From positions 1 to 64,000 of the forward strand of contig JAFIGS010000014.1 of NCBI GenBank assembly GCA_017849615.1: a stretch of DNA of 64,000 nucleotides, read 5' to 3'. A program made the position numbers and the translations under genes. A model generated the notes under the pieces. It was not told the DNA's origin. It saw nothing but the letters and a program-made list of their open reading frames with translations, and did no database searches. Shown here in pieces: positions 42,501 to 51,528 of this stretch (position 1 is the stretch's first letter; the number at the start of each line of letters is the position of its first letter). Source of the stretch: Pseudolabrys sp. GTDB lineage: Bacteria; Pseudomonadota; Alphaproteobacteria; Rhizobiales; Xanthobacteraceae.

Positions 42501-43310
42501 CTAGAGTGTTTCGCTCGGTCGCACCCATGGTTCGACGCTTGTGGGCCATTCCGGCGGCACCGCATCGTGAAATACCATTCCACAATCAACTTCCAATGAG
42601 CTTGACTGGAATTCCGGCCAAGCTTGCTTAAACGCCCAGACCTCCAAGAATTCTCTGACAATATTCGGGACCTCTCCCATATCCATCGTCAATTGAATGC
42701 CAAAATATGGATGGGCAGCGTCTAGCGCGGCTTTTCCAGGAATTGAGCAAGTGAGGATAACCGGCCGCCCATCCGCCTCGAGCAAGCTCAGTGCTTCATC
42801 GGAAACAACATGCTGCAGAACGCGCTGATCAAATTCGGACCCGTACAGCAAATAATGATTAAAGCCTGACGAAAGCCCATTCCTCGACAGCGTCAAATGA
42901 ACCTGTCCTTCGCGAGCGCCCATTCTCTCTCCGGGTCCAAGCTCGTCAATCGCCGCTTTTAGCTTCGCCTCCATATCAGGCCAATCTGCTCGCGCCTTCA
43001 ATACCCTCTCGATCCTCACAAGACGGTCACTCGCCTGCAGCGGCAACAGACCTCTTCGTTCAATAGAATCCAGTTCCTCTTCGTTCACCCTGGTCCCATG
43101 AAAGCCTGCAATTCTGTTCGCAGACAACCATGCAATAGTGGCGGCTATCACGCGGGGGCGATCGGCAAGTCCGAATAAGATTTTCAGCGAATCTTCGACA
43201 TATCTTGGCTTCGCCGCTTCAAGTAACTTAGGTGCATTCTTTGGCAAAACGTCAGATAACGTCGCAGCGAGGCTCGGACACCACTCCTGGGCCTTATCAA
43301 AAACAATCAT
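42501..43310 (-). CDS. uncharacterised protein with FHGTR motif, in hemA insertion
   Basis: 269 aa, ATG 43310; no family is recognised. The N-terminal 65 residues look helical. Then GFHGTRVNEEELDSIERRGL (69-88) is followed by a charged helical linker and GQVHLTLSRNGLSSGFNHYL with YGSEF. The HGT...I...GL spacing is reminiscent of the first motif of ADP-ribosyltransferase (H-Y-E) folds, and Tyr and Glu residues follow, but this is only a resemblance. Base composition is lower in GC than the neighbours, a sign of transfer. The gene overlaps the stop of a truncated upstream ORF by four bases, so it was once the second gene of an operon. Confidence 0.72.
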   Translation of the reverse strand: MIVFDKAQEWCPSLAATLSDVLPKNAPKLLEAAKPRYVEDSLKILFGLADRPRVIAATIAWLSANRIAGFHGTRVNEEELDSIERRGLLPLQASDRLVRIERVLKARADWPDMEAKLKAAIDELGPGERMGAREGQVHLTLSRNGLSSGFNHYLLYGSEFDQRVLQHVVSDEALSLLEADGRPVILTCSIPGKAALDAAHPYFGIQLTMDMGEVPNIVREFLEVWAFKQAWPEFQSSSLEVDCGMVFHDAVPPEWPTSVEPWVRPSETL

Positions 43311-43409
43311 GCTCCACTGACCCTTCGGCCATCAATCGTAAAGTTGCACCGCTCGTCCGAGCACACTACCTGCAACGGCCCCAGCTTCAAGCCACAAGAC
43401 TTCGCTATC
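43307..43409 (-). pseudogene. 3' fragment of an upstream operon gene, cut by the hemA repeat
   Basis: Reading leftward from the junction with the hemA copy, a frame ends ...CGLKLGPLQVVCSDERC then NFTIDGRRVSGA, and stops with TGA (43309-43307). That stop overlaps the ATG of the 269-aa gene as ATGA, the usual sign of an operon partner. No start codon or body is present to the right because the native hemA tail begins there. About 30 codons remain; the family is unknown. Confidence 0.45.
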
Positions 43410-43482
43410 CGCCGAGGCGCTGGTCGATGTCTGGGAACGGCTGCAACTGCCGAAAAACCGCCCGCAGCTCGCGGCCGAGTAG
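43410..43482 (+). repeat. direct repeat, right copy (orphan hemA 3' end)
   Basis: A second 73-bp hemA terminus including the stop codon, not connected to a hemA body. It lies 3 bp from the abrB stop and is therefore probably the original chromosomal hemA end, or the element's copy brought in with it. It differs synonymously from the left copy at four positions. Confidence 0.95.
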
Positions 43483-43485
43483 CCG

Positions 43486-44622
43486 CTAGTCGTCGATCGA
43501 ATCCGGCGAGCGCGGCACCGCCGGGCCCTTGTCGCCGCCGCGGGCCACCAGCCGCACCACGAACGGCATCGCGCCCATCACGAAAAAGATGCGCACCAGA
43601 TGGTGCGTGCCGACATAGACGAGGTCGAAACCGAGCGCGAGCGCCAGCAGCAGCATGGCGTCGGCCGCGCCGGGCGCGTAGGCCACCATGACCTCGGCCA
43701 CCGGGATATCGAGAAGCAGCAGCACCAGCCCGGCGCAACCGGCGGTGACCGCCATCGTCACCGCGAAAGCGCCGAAGGCCGCGCCGGTGAATTGCAGCAG
43801 CAGCCGCACCGGCGTATCGGCGAAACGGGCGCCGCTCACCGCGCCGAACGCGATCATCGCCGCGTAGGATATCCACCACGGCATCACGACGCGCAACGTG
43901 TCGGTGCCATGCAGCACCGCAGACGTCATCATGGCGCCGAACAAGAGCCCGCCTGGCAGGCGCAGGCGATGCGCGACGATTGCCGCGAGCGACGAGACGA
44001 CGACAAGAATGACGAGCTCGCCGGTCTGCGACGGATCGAACGATGCGCGCGCCGGCGCCGCCACATGCTCGACGAGTCCCAGCCCCGTGAACAAGGCCGG
44101 CAGGCCGATGGCGAGGATCATGACGCGCACGGTCTGCACGATGGCGATGCCCCGGACGTCGGACTTGAACTCGACGGCCAGCGCCATCACCTGCGACAGC
44201 CCGCCGGGCACCGAGCCGAGATAGGCCGCCAGGCCGTCCCAGCCATGGACCGCGCGCAGATAGATGGTGCCGGAGGCGCTGATAACGACGGTGGCCGCCA
44301 GCATCACCGCGATGCTCACCGGATAGCTGGCCATGCCGCGCAAGGTTTCGGGCGTGACCATCGCGCCGAGCGAAATGCCGATCAGCACAATGAGCACGCG
44401 CATCATCGTCGTCGGCACGCGCATCGGCCGGCCGGCGAGCGCGGCAATGGCGACCACCAGGATCGAGCCGGACAGATAGCCCGCCGGCATGCCGAGCAGG
44501 CCGAAGGTCAGACCACCGATGGCGGCGAAGACCATTGTTTCCGCGATGTTGCGGAACAGGATCATGCGGTCGGGTTTCGGAGCAGCGGACAAAGGCGAGA
44601 CTTCCAGGACACGACGCGACAC
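43486..44622 (-). CDS. AbrB-family membrane protein (putative ammonia monooxygenase / transporter)
   Basis: 378 aa with about ten membrane helices in two similar halves, the AbrB duplication family. The repeated motif appears as GLPAGYLSGS-like GMPAGYLSGSILV near 45-58 and LPGGLLFGAMM in the second half. Old records call it ammonia monooxygenase without evidence; a transport role is more plausible. The GTG at 44622 is taken as start; ATG 44565 (MILFRN) is an alternative. It converges on the hemA locus. Confidence 0.82.
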   Translation of the reverse strand: MSRRVLEVSPLSAAPKPDRMILFRNIAETMVFAAIGGLTFGLLGMPAGYLSGSILVVAIAALAGRPMRVPTTMMRVLIVLIGISLGAMVTPETLRGMASYPVSIAVMLAATVVISASGTIYLRAVHGWDGLAAYLGSVPGGLSQVMALAVEFKSDVRGIAIVQTVRVMILAIGLPALFTGLGLVEHVAAPARASFDPSQTGELVILVVVSSLAAIVAHRLRLPGGLLFGAMMTSAVLHGTDTLRVVMPWWISYAAMIAFGAVSGARFADTPVRLLLQFTGAAFGAFAVTMAVTAGCAGLVLLLLDIPVAEVMVAYAPGAADAMLLLALALGFDLVYVGTHHLVRIFFVMGAMPFVVRLVARGGDKGPAVPRSPDSIDD

Positions 44623-44674
44623 GCGCCGTTCCGGGGCCCTCCATGCGCCAGTCCGGCGGTGCGGTCAAACCGCT

Positions 44675-46795
44675 TCAGTACAGAAGATCCTGCGTCAATG
44701 TCGACAAATGCTGCACGGCGCCGAGCGCGGCCTTCAGACTGGCGCGCTGTTCGGTGTTCAGCGACCTGACCTCGACCTTGTTGCCGGGCGGCTGCCCCGC
44801 ATGCATGTCAGCCAGTTGCTGCGCGAGGATCAGATCGAGGAACGTGGCCTGGGCGCGGCCGAGCGCCTCGAGGTCGCCAACGCTGCGCCCGAGCGCAATG
44901 GCGGCCGCAAGTCGCGCCGGCGTCGAGCGCTCGACGAAGTGGTAGCGAACCGCCAGCACGCGGGCGAGCGTGACGATACCGAACAGACCCGCACGCTTGA
45001 GATCGATGCGACCGCCTTCGGTGCGGATGCCGCCGAGGATCGTCAGGCCCGGCGTCACCTCGCCGCCAGCCTCGGCGAGCAGCTTGGCGAACACGACATT
45101 GCCCTCCGCCGCGTCGAAACCATCGCGCCAGATCCGATTGGCCAGACGCGCATCGCCATGCACGGCGAGCAGATCGAAGAAGATATCGACGGCGAGCAGG
45201 TCGGCCGGCGACGATCGTGTCAGCCACGAACCGAGCCGCGCGCGCCACGTCGCCAGCGAGCCGCGCCAGGCGTCGTTCCTGGCCATGACGCCGCCGGTGC
45301 AATACGGCACGCCGACCTCGTGCAGGATGTCGGCGACGATAATGGCGTAGTCCTTGAACCAGAGATCCTCGGCGCCGCCCGGTTCGCCCTCGGCAAACAC
45401 CAGTGCATTGTCCTGATCCATGGCCAGCAGGCTTTCGCCGCGCCCGGCCGAACCGAGCACGCATAGCGCATAGGGGCACGGCGGCTTGCCTTTGCCCTCG
45501 GCCAACATGCGCCGCTCCGCGAGCACGCCGGCCCGCCGCGTCAGCGCGCCGAGCTCGCGCGAAATCACCGCGGCGATGTCGCGGGCGCAGACGCCCTCGG
45601 CCAGCAGCCCCTCCGCCGCGCGCGGCAGTCGGGACCAGGCGGCGCCGAGATCTTGCACGTCTTCGGCGTGGTCGAGGAGGTCGCCGAGGATGGTGAGTTC
45701 CTGCGCGCGCAGCTTCAGCAAATCGCGCGAACTGACGATGCCGCAAACCTCGCCGTCCTCGTTCTCGACGACGAGGTGGCGCAGTCTGTGCCGGCTCATA
45801 CGCCCGAGCGCGCGATAGACGAAGGCCGCGCGCGGCAGGGCGACCACCGGCCGGCTGGCGATATCGCCGACCGGCCGCGCGAGCGCATCGACGCCACGCT
45901 CGCCGATCGCGCGCATCACGTCGCGCTCGGTGACAATGGCGGCGTCCGCCACGCGCAGCGGCCCCGCCAGATCCGCCGGCGCGACCAGCAGCGACGAGAT
46001 CTTGTCGCGCACCATGACATCGAGCGCCTCGGACAACGGCGCCGTCGCGGCAATGCTCCGCACATCGGCCGTCATGACATCCGCGACGCGATGCCGGTAC
46101 GGATAGGTGTCGATGCGGTCGAGCGAGCCGCGCACGCGGCCGCGCGGCTGCGCCACGGCCTGTTCCCAGCCGGCGCGATGCTGATCGTCGAGCACCTCGG
46201 ACAGCGCGAGGCAGGCCTTCTCGGCTTCCGCCAGCGTGCGGATATTGCCCTCGCGCAGCTTCGGCAGCAGCGCGAGGAAGATGCGCGCGGTGAGAATGGC
46301 GTCGCCAACGGCCGAATGTCGGTCGGACACGGTGACGCCCAGCCAACTGGCGAGATGTTCAAGCGTGTAGCCGCCGAGGCGCGGCTCGACCACCTGCGCC
46401 AGCAGCTGCGTGTCGAGCGTGCGCGGCGCGCGCCATGTCAAACCCGCGCGTTCGCATTCGCGCTTGAGCACGGCAAGATCGAAGCCGAGCGTGTGCCCGA
46501 TCCAGACCGCTTCGCCGAGCGGCTGCGAAGACGCCGGCCAGACCGCCGCGAACCGGGGCGCGTCGGCCACCGCCGCGTCGTCGATGCGATGGATTTTCGT
46601 GGCCGCCGGCGGGATCGGCTCGCCGGGATTGATGAGCCGGCGCAGAGCCGCGGCCTCGTCGAGCTTGCCGCTCTTGAGCGGCACCGTTCCAATGTCGATC
46701 ACCCGCGCCTTGGCCGGATCGAGCCCGGTGGTCTCGGTGTCCACGACCACGGCGTTGAGCGAAATCAGTGGCGTTGCGCTGCCGCTTATCGCCAT
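44675..46795 (-). CDS. DnaQ-like exonuclease - CBS pair - DUF294 nucleotidyltransferase fusion
   Basis: 706 aa from ATG 46795, with GGGGGAG eight bases upstream; the earlier open frame is rejected. Residues 14-175 form a DEDDh exonuclease with D19/E21 (VVVDTETTG), D106 and H160/D165 (HSAVGD). Two CBS domains occupy about 237-360. A DUF294 nucleotidyltransferase follows, with GSAGRGE at 448-454 and D460/D462, then DUF294_C to the end. CBS-DUF294 proteins and separate exonucleases occur next to acetate symporter and CrbS-like genes in other bacteria; here all are in one chain. The catalytic residues look intact in both enzymes. Confidence 0.88.
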   Translation of the reverse strand: MAISGSATPLISLNAVVVDTETTGLDPAKARVIDIGTVPLKSGKLDEAAALRRLINPGEPIPPAATKIHRIDDAAVADAPRFAAVWPASSQPLGEAVWIGHTLGFDLAVLKRECERAGLTWRAPRTLDTQLLAQVVEPRLGGYTLEHLASWLGVTVSDRHSAVGDAILTARIFLALLPKLREGNIRTLAEAEKACLALSEVLDDQHRAGWEQAVAQPRGRVRGSLDRIDTYPYRHRVADVMTADVRSIAATAPLSEALDVMVRDKISSLLVAPADLAGPLRVADAAIVTERDVMRAIGERGVDALARPVGDIASRPVVALPRAAFVYRALGRMSRHRLRHLVVENEDGEVCGIVSSRDLLKLRAQELTILGDLLDHAEDVQDLGAAWSRLPRAAEGLLAEGVCARDIAAVISRELGALTRRAGVLAERRMLAEGKGKPPCPYALCVLGSAGRGESLLAMDQDNALVFAEGEPGGAEDLWFKDYAIIVADILHEVGVPYCTGGVMARNDAWRGSLATWRARLGSWLTRSSPADLLAVDIFFDLLAVHGDARLANRIWRDGFDAAEGNVVFAKLLAEAGGEVTPGLTILGGIRTEGGRIDLKRAGLFGIVTLARVLAVRYHFVERSTPARLAAAIALGRSVGDLEALGRAQATFLDLILAQQLADMHAGQPPGNKVEVRSLNTEQRASLKAALGAVQHLSTLTQDLLY

Positions 46796-46991
46796 GTGCC
46801 GACTCCCCCCGCGATTCTCGTTTCCCCTGAAGCTAACCCGGCAGCGGGCCAACCCTGAATGCCCCTGAGGAGGCTCGATTGCCGCAGGCAGAGCCGCCTA
46901 CCGGCCCTGAATCCGCCGCTACCCTTCCCCGGCCAAGACGGATAAAATAGCCGTCCAATGAGGGAGTTTAGCTCCCCATCCGGAGCGTTGG

Positions 46992-49900
46992 ATGCTGCAA
47001 GGCTGGGTCGTTATAGCGGTCGCGCTGGGCTACATCGGCCTTCTGTTCCTGATCGCGAGCTATGGCGACCGCCGGCGCGGCCGCAGCCGCGTGCTGGGCG
47101 GCGCAACGGCCGGCGATTCCGGCCAGGGCCAAAGCCAGGGACTTTCTCAAGGTCTTGGCGCCACCGGCCGCGCGCGGCTGATGATCTATCCGCTGTCGCT
47201 GGCGATCTACTGCACGTCATGGACATTCTTCGGCTCGGTCGGCTCGGCCTCGCGCACCGGCTACGAGTTCCTCACCATCTATATCGGCCCCGTGCTGATG
47301 ATCGGCCTGTTCTCGCCGCTGCTGGTGCGCATCGTGCGGCTGGCGAAGGCGCAGAACATCACCTCCATCGCCGACTTCATCGCCGCGCGCTACGGCAAGG
47401 GCCAGGCGGTCGCGGCCGTCGTCGCGCTGATCGCGATCATCGGCACCATTCCCTACATCGCTCTGCAGCTTAAGGCCGTCTCGGCGTCGCTCGAAACGAT
47501 CCTCGCCCATGTCACGCCGGCCGACGATATGTCGCGGCCGCTGCTCGGCGACATCGCGCTGTTCGTGGCCTTGTCCATGGCGACCTTCGCCGTGCTGTTC
47601 GGCACCCGCCATATCGACGCGACCGAACACCAGGACGGCTTGATGCTGGCCATCGCGGCCGAATCCATCGTCAAGCTGTTCGCTTTCCTCGCGGTCGGCA
47701 TCTTCGTTACCTTCTGGATGTTCGACGGCCCCGACGCCCTGTTCGAGGCGGCTCGGGCGAACCTGCAAACGGCGGGACTGCTCACAAGAGAGCCTGCCTT
47801 CGACGTGTTTATCGCCACGACCTTCCTGTCCTTCATGGCGATCATCCTGCTGCCGCGACAGTTCCACGTCGCGGTGGTCGAGAACAACAACGAGGGCGAA
47901 ATCCGCCGCGCGGCGTGGATGTTCCCGCTCTATCTCGTGCTCATCAACATCTTCGTGGTGCCGATCGCCATCGCCGGGCTGCTGACCTTCAAGGGCGGCC
48001 CGACCGACAGCGACATGTTCGTGCTGGCCCTGCCGCTGCAAACCGGCTCCAACGTGCTGACCATCGCCGCTTTCGTCGGCGGATTGTCGGCGGCGACCGC
48101 GATGGTCATCGTCGAGTCGGTGGCGCTGTCGATCATGATCTCGAACGACCTGATCATGCCGCTGGTGCTGCAGCGGCGCAGCACGCTGCTGGCCGGCCGC
48201 GAGAATGTCGGCTCGCTGCTGCTGACGGTGCGGCGGCTGTCGATCTTCGCCATCCTGATCCTCGCCTATTTCTATTACCGCGCCGCCGGCCCCGCGCAGC
48301 TCGCGTCCATCGGCCTCCTGTCCTTCGCCGCGGTGGCGCAGCTTGCGCCAGCGTTTTTCGGCGGCCTGTTCTGGCGTCGCGCCACCGCGACCGGCGCCAT
48401 CGCCGGCATGGTCGTTGGCACCGTGATGTGGGGCTACACCTTGCTGCTGCCGACCTTCGCCGACATCGGCGTCATCGGCCAGCGCATCCTCACCGATGGA
48501 CCCTGGGGCATCGCCATGCTGCGGCCCCAGCATTTCCTCGGCCTCGATCTGTCACCGCTCGTTCATGGCGTGGTGTGGAGCCTCTCACTCAATATCCTGT
48601 TCTACATCGGCTTCTCGCTGCGCCGGGAGCCGACACCGATCGAGCGGCTGCAAGCCAACACTTTCGTGCCGACGGACCTGACGCCGATCGCGCCGAGCTT
48701 CCGCCTGTGGCGCTCCGCCGTGACGGTCGAGGAGCTGACCGGCACGGTAGCGCGCTATCTGGGCGAAGCGCGCACGCGCGCCTCGTTCGAGGAATTCGCC
48801 AGCACGCATCGCATCAGCCTCGACGCCAAGGACGAGGCCGACTTCCGGCTGGTGCGGCACGCCGAGCACATTCTCGCTTCCGCCATCGGCGGCCCGTCGT
48901 CGCGGCTCGTGCTGTCGCTGCTGCTGCGCAAGCGCACCGTGTCCACCAAGGCGGCGCTCAAGCTGCTTGACGATGCGTCGGCGGCGATTCAGTACAACCG
49001 CGAAATCCTGCAGACCGCGCTTGATCACGTGCGCCAGGGCATCGCCGTGTTCGACCGCGACCTGCAACTGATCTGCTGGAACCGGCAGTTCGGCGAAATT
49101 CTCGACCTGCCGCCGAGCCTGATCCGCGCCGGCAACAGCCTCGCCGACATTCTGCGCTTCAACGCGCAGCGCAGCGATGTCGCGCCGGACCGCGTCGAAG
49201 GCCTCGTGCGCGCGCAGATCGAGCGTTACATCTCCGGCAACGATGTGTTCATGGAACGCTCCGCCAGCGGCGACCTCGTCATCGAGGTGCGCGCCAACCA
49301 TATGCCCGACGGCGGCATCGCCACCACCTTCACCGACATCACCGCCAGCGTCGAAGCCGCCGAGGCGCTGGAGCGCTCCAACGAAACGCTGGAGCGCCGC
49401 GTGCGCGAGCGTACCGAAGAGCTCGAGGCCCTCAATGCCGAACTCGCCCACGCCAAGGGCGAAGCCGACGCCGCCAACATCTCCAAAACCAAATTCCTCG
49501 CCGCAGCCAGTCACGACATCCTGCAACCGCTCAACGCCGCGCGGCTTTACGTCACCAGCCTGATCGAGCGCGGCAGCCGCGACGACCGCAAGCTGGTCGA
49601 CAACATCGACGCCTCGCTCGAGGCGGTCGAGGAGATTTTCGGCGCGCTGCTCGACATGTCGCGGCTGGACACCGGCGCGATGCGGCCGGAGTTGTCGTCG
49701 TTCCGCATCGACGACATGATGCGGCAGATCGAACTGGAATTCGCGCCGCTCGCTGCCGCCAAGGGCCTGGAGCTGAAATACGTGCCGTGCTCGCTGGTGG
49801 TGCGCTCGGACCGCCGTCTGCTGCGCCGCGTGGTGCAAAACCTCGTTTCCAACGCCATCAAGTACACGCCCGCCGGCAAGGTGCTGATCGGCTGCCGCCG

Positions 49901-50579
49901 CAAGGGCGAGGAACTGCGCATCGACGTCTACGACACGGGCGTCGGTATTCCGGAGTCCAAGCGCCGCGACATCTTCCTCGAATTCCACCGCCTCGGTCAG
50001 GGCGCGCGCATCGCCCGCGGCCTCGGCCTCGGCCTGTGCATTGTCGAGCGCATCGCCCGCGTGCTGTCGCTGGCGGTCGACGTCGAAGGCACCGGGCGCG
50101 GCGGCTCGCATTTCGCCGTCTCGGTGCCGCGCTCGAACGCCACACCGGTCGCGCTGCCGGCGCGCAATGAAAGCCGCGTCGATCCAGGCCAGTTCGCCGA
50201 CACCACGGCGGTCTGCATCGACAACGAACCGGCGGTGCTCGACGGCATGTCGGTGCTGCTGCACGGCTGGGGCTGTGAAGTCATCAAGGCCGACGGTCTG
50301 GAAGCGGCATTGCAAGCGGCCGGCGACAGCGCGACGCCGCCGAACGGGCTGCTGGTCGATTATCATCTCGATAACGGCAACGGCATCGACGCCATCATCG
50401 CGCTGCGCGAGAAGCTGGGCCCGCTGCCGGCGATCCTGATCACCGCCGACCGCACGCCGGCGGTGCGCGACCGCGCCCGCGCCGAGGACATTCAGTTGTT
50501 GAACAAGCCGCTCAAGCCGGCGGCGCTCCGCGCGCTGCTGGCGCAATGGCGCGTGATGCGAGTGGCGGCGGCGGAGTGA
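46992..50579 (+). CDS. symporter-coupled hybrid histidine kinase (CrbS/MxtR-like)
   Basis: 1195 aa. The N-terminal half (about 1-560) is a sodium:solute-symporter-like domain with about 13 helices. A PAS-type domain (about 670-785) and coiled coil (ERRVRERTEELEALNAEL) follow. H841 in AAASHDILQPLN is the phosphoacceptor, then the HATPase boxes NLVSNAIKYTP, DTGVGIPESK and GLGLGLCIVERI, and finally a receiver domain with D1123 (LLVDYHL). This architecture is that of CrbS/MxtR, sensors governing acetate use. It converges with its probable partner, the LuxR-type regulator. Confidence 0.93.
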   Translation: MLQGWVVIAVALGYIGLLFLIASYGDRRRGRSRVLGGATAGDSGQGQSQGLSQGLGATGRARLMIYPLSLAIYCTSWTFFGSVGSASRTGYEFLTIYIGPVLMIGLFSPLLVRIVRLAKAQNITSIADFIAARYGKGQAVAAVVALIAIIGTIPYIALQLKAVSASLETILAHVTPADDMSRPLLGDIALFVALSMATFAVLFGTRHIDATEHQDGLMLAIAAESIVKLFAFLAVGIFVTFWMFDGPDALFEAARANLQTAGLLTREPAFDVFIATTFLSFMAIILLPRQFHVAVVENNNEGEIRRAAWMFPLYLVLINIFVVPIAIAGLLTFKGGPTDSDMFVLALPLQTGSNVLTIAAFVGGLSAATAMVIVESVALSIMISNDLIMPLVLQRRSTLLAGRENVGSLLLTVRRLSIFAILILAYFYYRAAGPAQLASIGLLSFAAVAQLAPAFFGGLFWRRATATGAIAGMVVGTVMWGYTLLLPTFADIGVIGQRILTDGPWGIAMLRPQHFLGLDLSPLVHGVVWSLSLNILFYIGFSLRREPTPIERLQANTFVPTDLTPIAPSFRLWRSAVTVEELTGTVARYLGEARTRASFEEFASTHRISLDAKDEADFRLVRHAEHILASAIGGPSSRLVLSLLLRKRTVSTKAALKLLDDASAAIQYNREILQTALDHVRQGIAVFDRDLQLICWNRQFGEILDLPPSLIRAGNSLADILRFNAQRSDVAPDRVEGLVRAQIERYISGNDVFMERSASGDLVIEVRANHMPDGGIATTFTDITASVEAAEALERSNETLERRVRERTEELEALNAELAHAKGEADAANISKTKFLAAASHDILQPLNAARLYVTSLIERGSRDDRKLVDNIDASLEAVEEIFGALLDMSRLDTGAMRPELSSFRIDDMMRQIELEFAPLAAAKGLELKYVPCSLVVRSDRRLLRRVVQNLVSNAIKYTPAGKVLIGCRRKGEELRIDVYDTGVGIPESKRRDIFLEFHRLGQGARIARGLGLGLCIVERIARVLSLAVDVEGTGRGGSHFAVSVPRSNATPVALPARNESRVDPGQFADTTAVCIDNEPAVLDGMSVLLHGWGCEVIKADGLEAALQAAGDSATPPNGLLVDYHLDNGNGIDAIIALREKLGPLPAILITADRTPAVRDRARAEDIQLLNKPLKPAALRALLAQWRVMRVAAAE

Positions 50580-50589
50580 GATACTTCTA

Positions 50590-50612
50590 TCCCTCCCGTC
50601 GTCGGGGAGGGA
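50590..50612. terminator. hairpin between convergent kinase and regulator genes
   Basis: TCCCTCCC (50590-50597) pairs with GGGAGGGA (50605-50612) around a seven-base loop in the 42-bp gap between the two stops. Flanking T-runs are poor on both sides, so it may act as a weak bidirectional terminator. Confidence 0.4.
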
Positions 50613-50621
50613 CAAAACAAC

Positions 50622-51296
50622 CTACCCCTCCATGCCCGCGCCTTGCGGGAAGTGGCCGGCCTCGATCTTGGCGGCGGCGATCACGGCCTGGGTGCGGCTT
50701 TCGACGCCGAGCTTCTGCAGGATAGCCGAGACATGCGCCTTCACGGTCGCCTCCGACACGCCGAGCTGATAGGCGATCTGCTTGTTCAGCAGCCCTTCCG
50801 ACAGCATCATCAAGACGCGCACCTGCTGCGGCGTCAAAGTCGCCATGCGCGCCATCAGCGCCGCGGTCTCCGCGTCGGAGCCGGCGGACAGATCAACATC
50901 GCTCGGCGTCCACACGCCGCCCTTGAGAATGTCGGAGATCGCGGTGCGGATGTCGTCGACCGGCAAGGTCTTCGGGATGAAGCCCGAGGCGCCGAATTCC
51001 ATACAGCGGCGGATCGCCGCCGGATCGTCATTGGCCGAGACCACGATCACCGGCACCGCCGGATACTCGGCGCGGATATACATCAGCCCGGAAAAGCCGC
51101 GCGCGCCGGGCATGCTCAGATCGAGCAGCACGAGATCGGTGTCGCCGCGGTCGAGCAGCGCCACGACCTCATCGAAAGTGCCGGCTTCCTGGATGCCCGC
51201 CGGGTTGAGCAGACCGGACACGGCCTCGCGCAACGCGCCGCGAAACAGCGGATGGTCATCGGCAATGACCAGTCTGTAGATTTCGGTTTTCTCCAC
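50622..51296 (-). CDS. LuxR/NarL-family response regulator (CrbR/ErdR-like)
   Basis: 224 aa from GTG 51296 (VEKTEIYRL); GTG 51347 would add 17 residues without conserved content. The receiver domain has D59 (VLLDLSMPG) and a Lys in FIPKTLP. The C-terminal LuxR helix-turn-helix is LTPQQVRVLMMLSEGLLNKQIAYQLGV (about 150-176). It resembles CrbR/ErdR/AgmR, which respond to CrbS-type kinases and activate acetate genes such as acs and actP. The symporter genes 1.4 kb away are likely targets. Confidence 0.9.
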   Translation of the reverse strand: MEKTEIYRLVIADDHPLFRGALREAVSGLLNPAGIQEAGTFDEVVALLDRGDTDLVLLDLSMPGARGFSGLMYIRAEYPAVPVIVVSANDDPAAIRRCMEFGASGFIPKTLPVDDIRTAISDILKGGVWTPSDVDLSAGSDAETAALMARMATLTPQQVRVLMMLSEGLLNKQIAYQLGVSEATVKAHVSAILQKLGVESRTQAVIAAAKIEAGHFPQGAGMEG

Positions 51297-51528
51297 GATC
51301 CGCTCTTTCTCTCGCGCCCGCCCGCGGCCCGGCAGAACCGCAGCCACAAGCGGCTAACGCCGGCGGCCTTGCCACAACGCCCGAAGCCGTCCGGCGGCCC
51401 TGTTAAATAGCCGCCTCGCGCCCGGCAAGGGGCCTTTGCGTCCGGGGCCGGGCGCTCAGGCGTCGTCATGCCGCAAGCTAGCGGAAATCGGGTTTAGATT
51501 CAACGCGATGACAGCCGGGCGGAGCCGA

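Larger units (their letters stand above)
42484..43482. mobile_element. 999-bp insertion at the 3' end of hemA (element remnant)
   Basis: The segment lies between two copies of the hemA terminus, and the right copy is part of it. It contains less GC-rich sequence than the flanks, one complete minus-strand gene (42501-43310) and the cut tail of another (43307-43409). No integrase or transposase is present. Removing the 999 bp would restore hemA followed 3 bp later by the abrB stop, the likely ancestral order. The pattern fits integration at the hemA 3' end followed by loss of most of the element. Confidence 0.7.

Noticed and set aside
42484-43482. The hemA insertion as a transposon or insertion sequence
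   Set aside because: There are no terminal inverted repeats or transposase, and the flanking repeat is 73 bp of hemA coding sequence, far longer than a target-site duplication.
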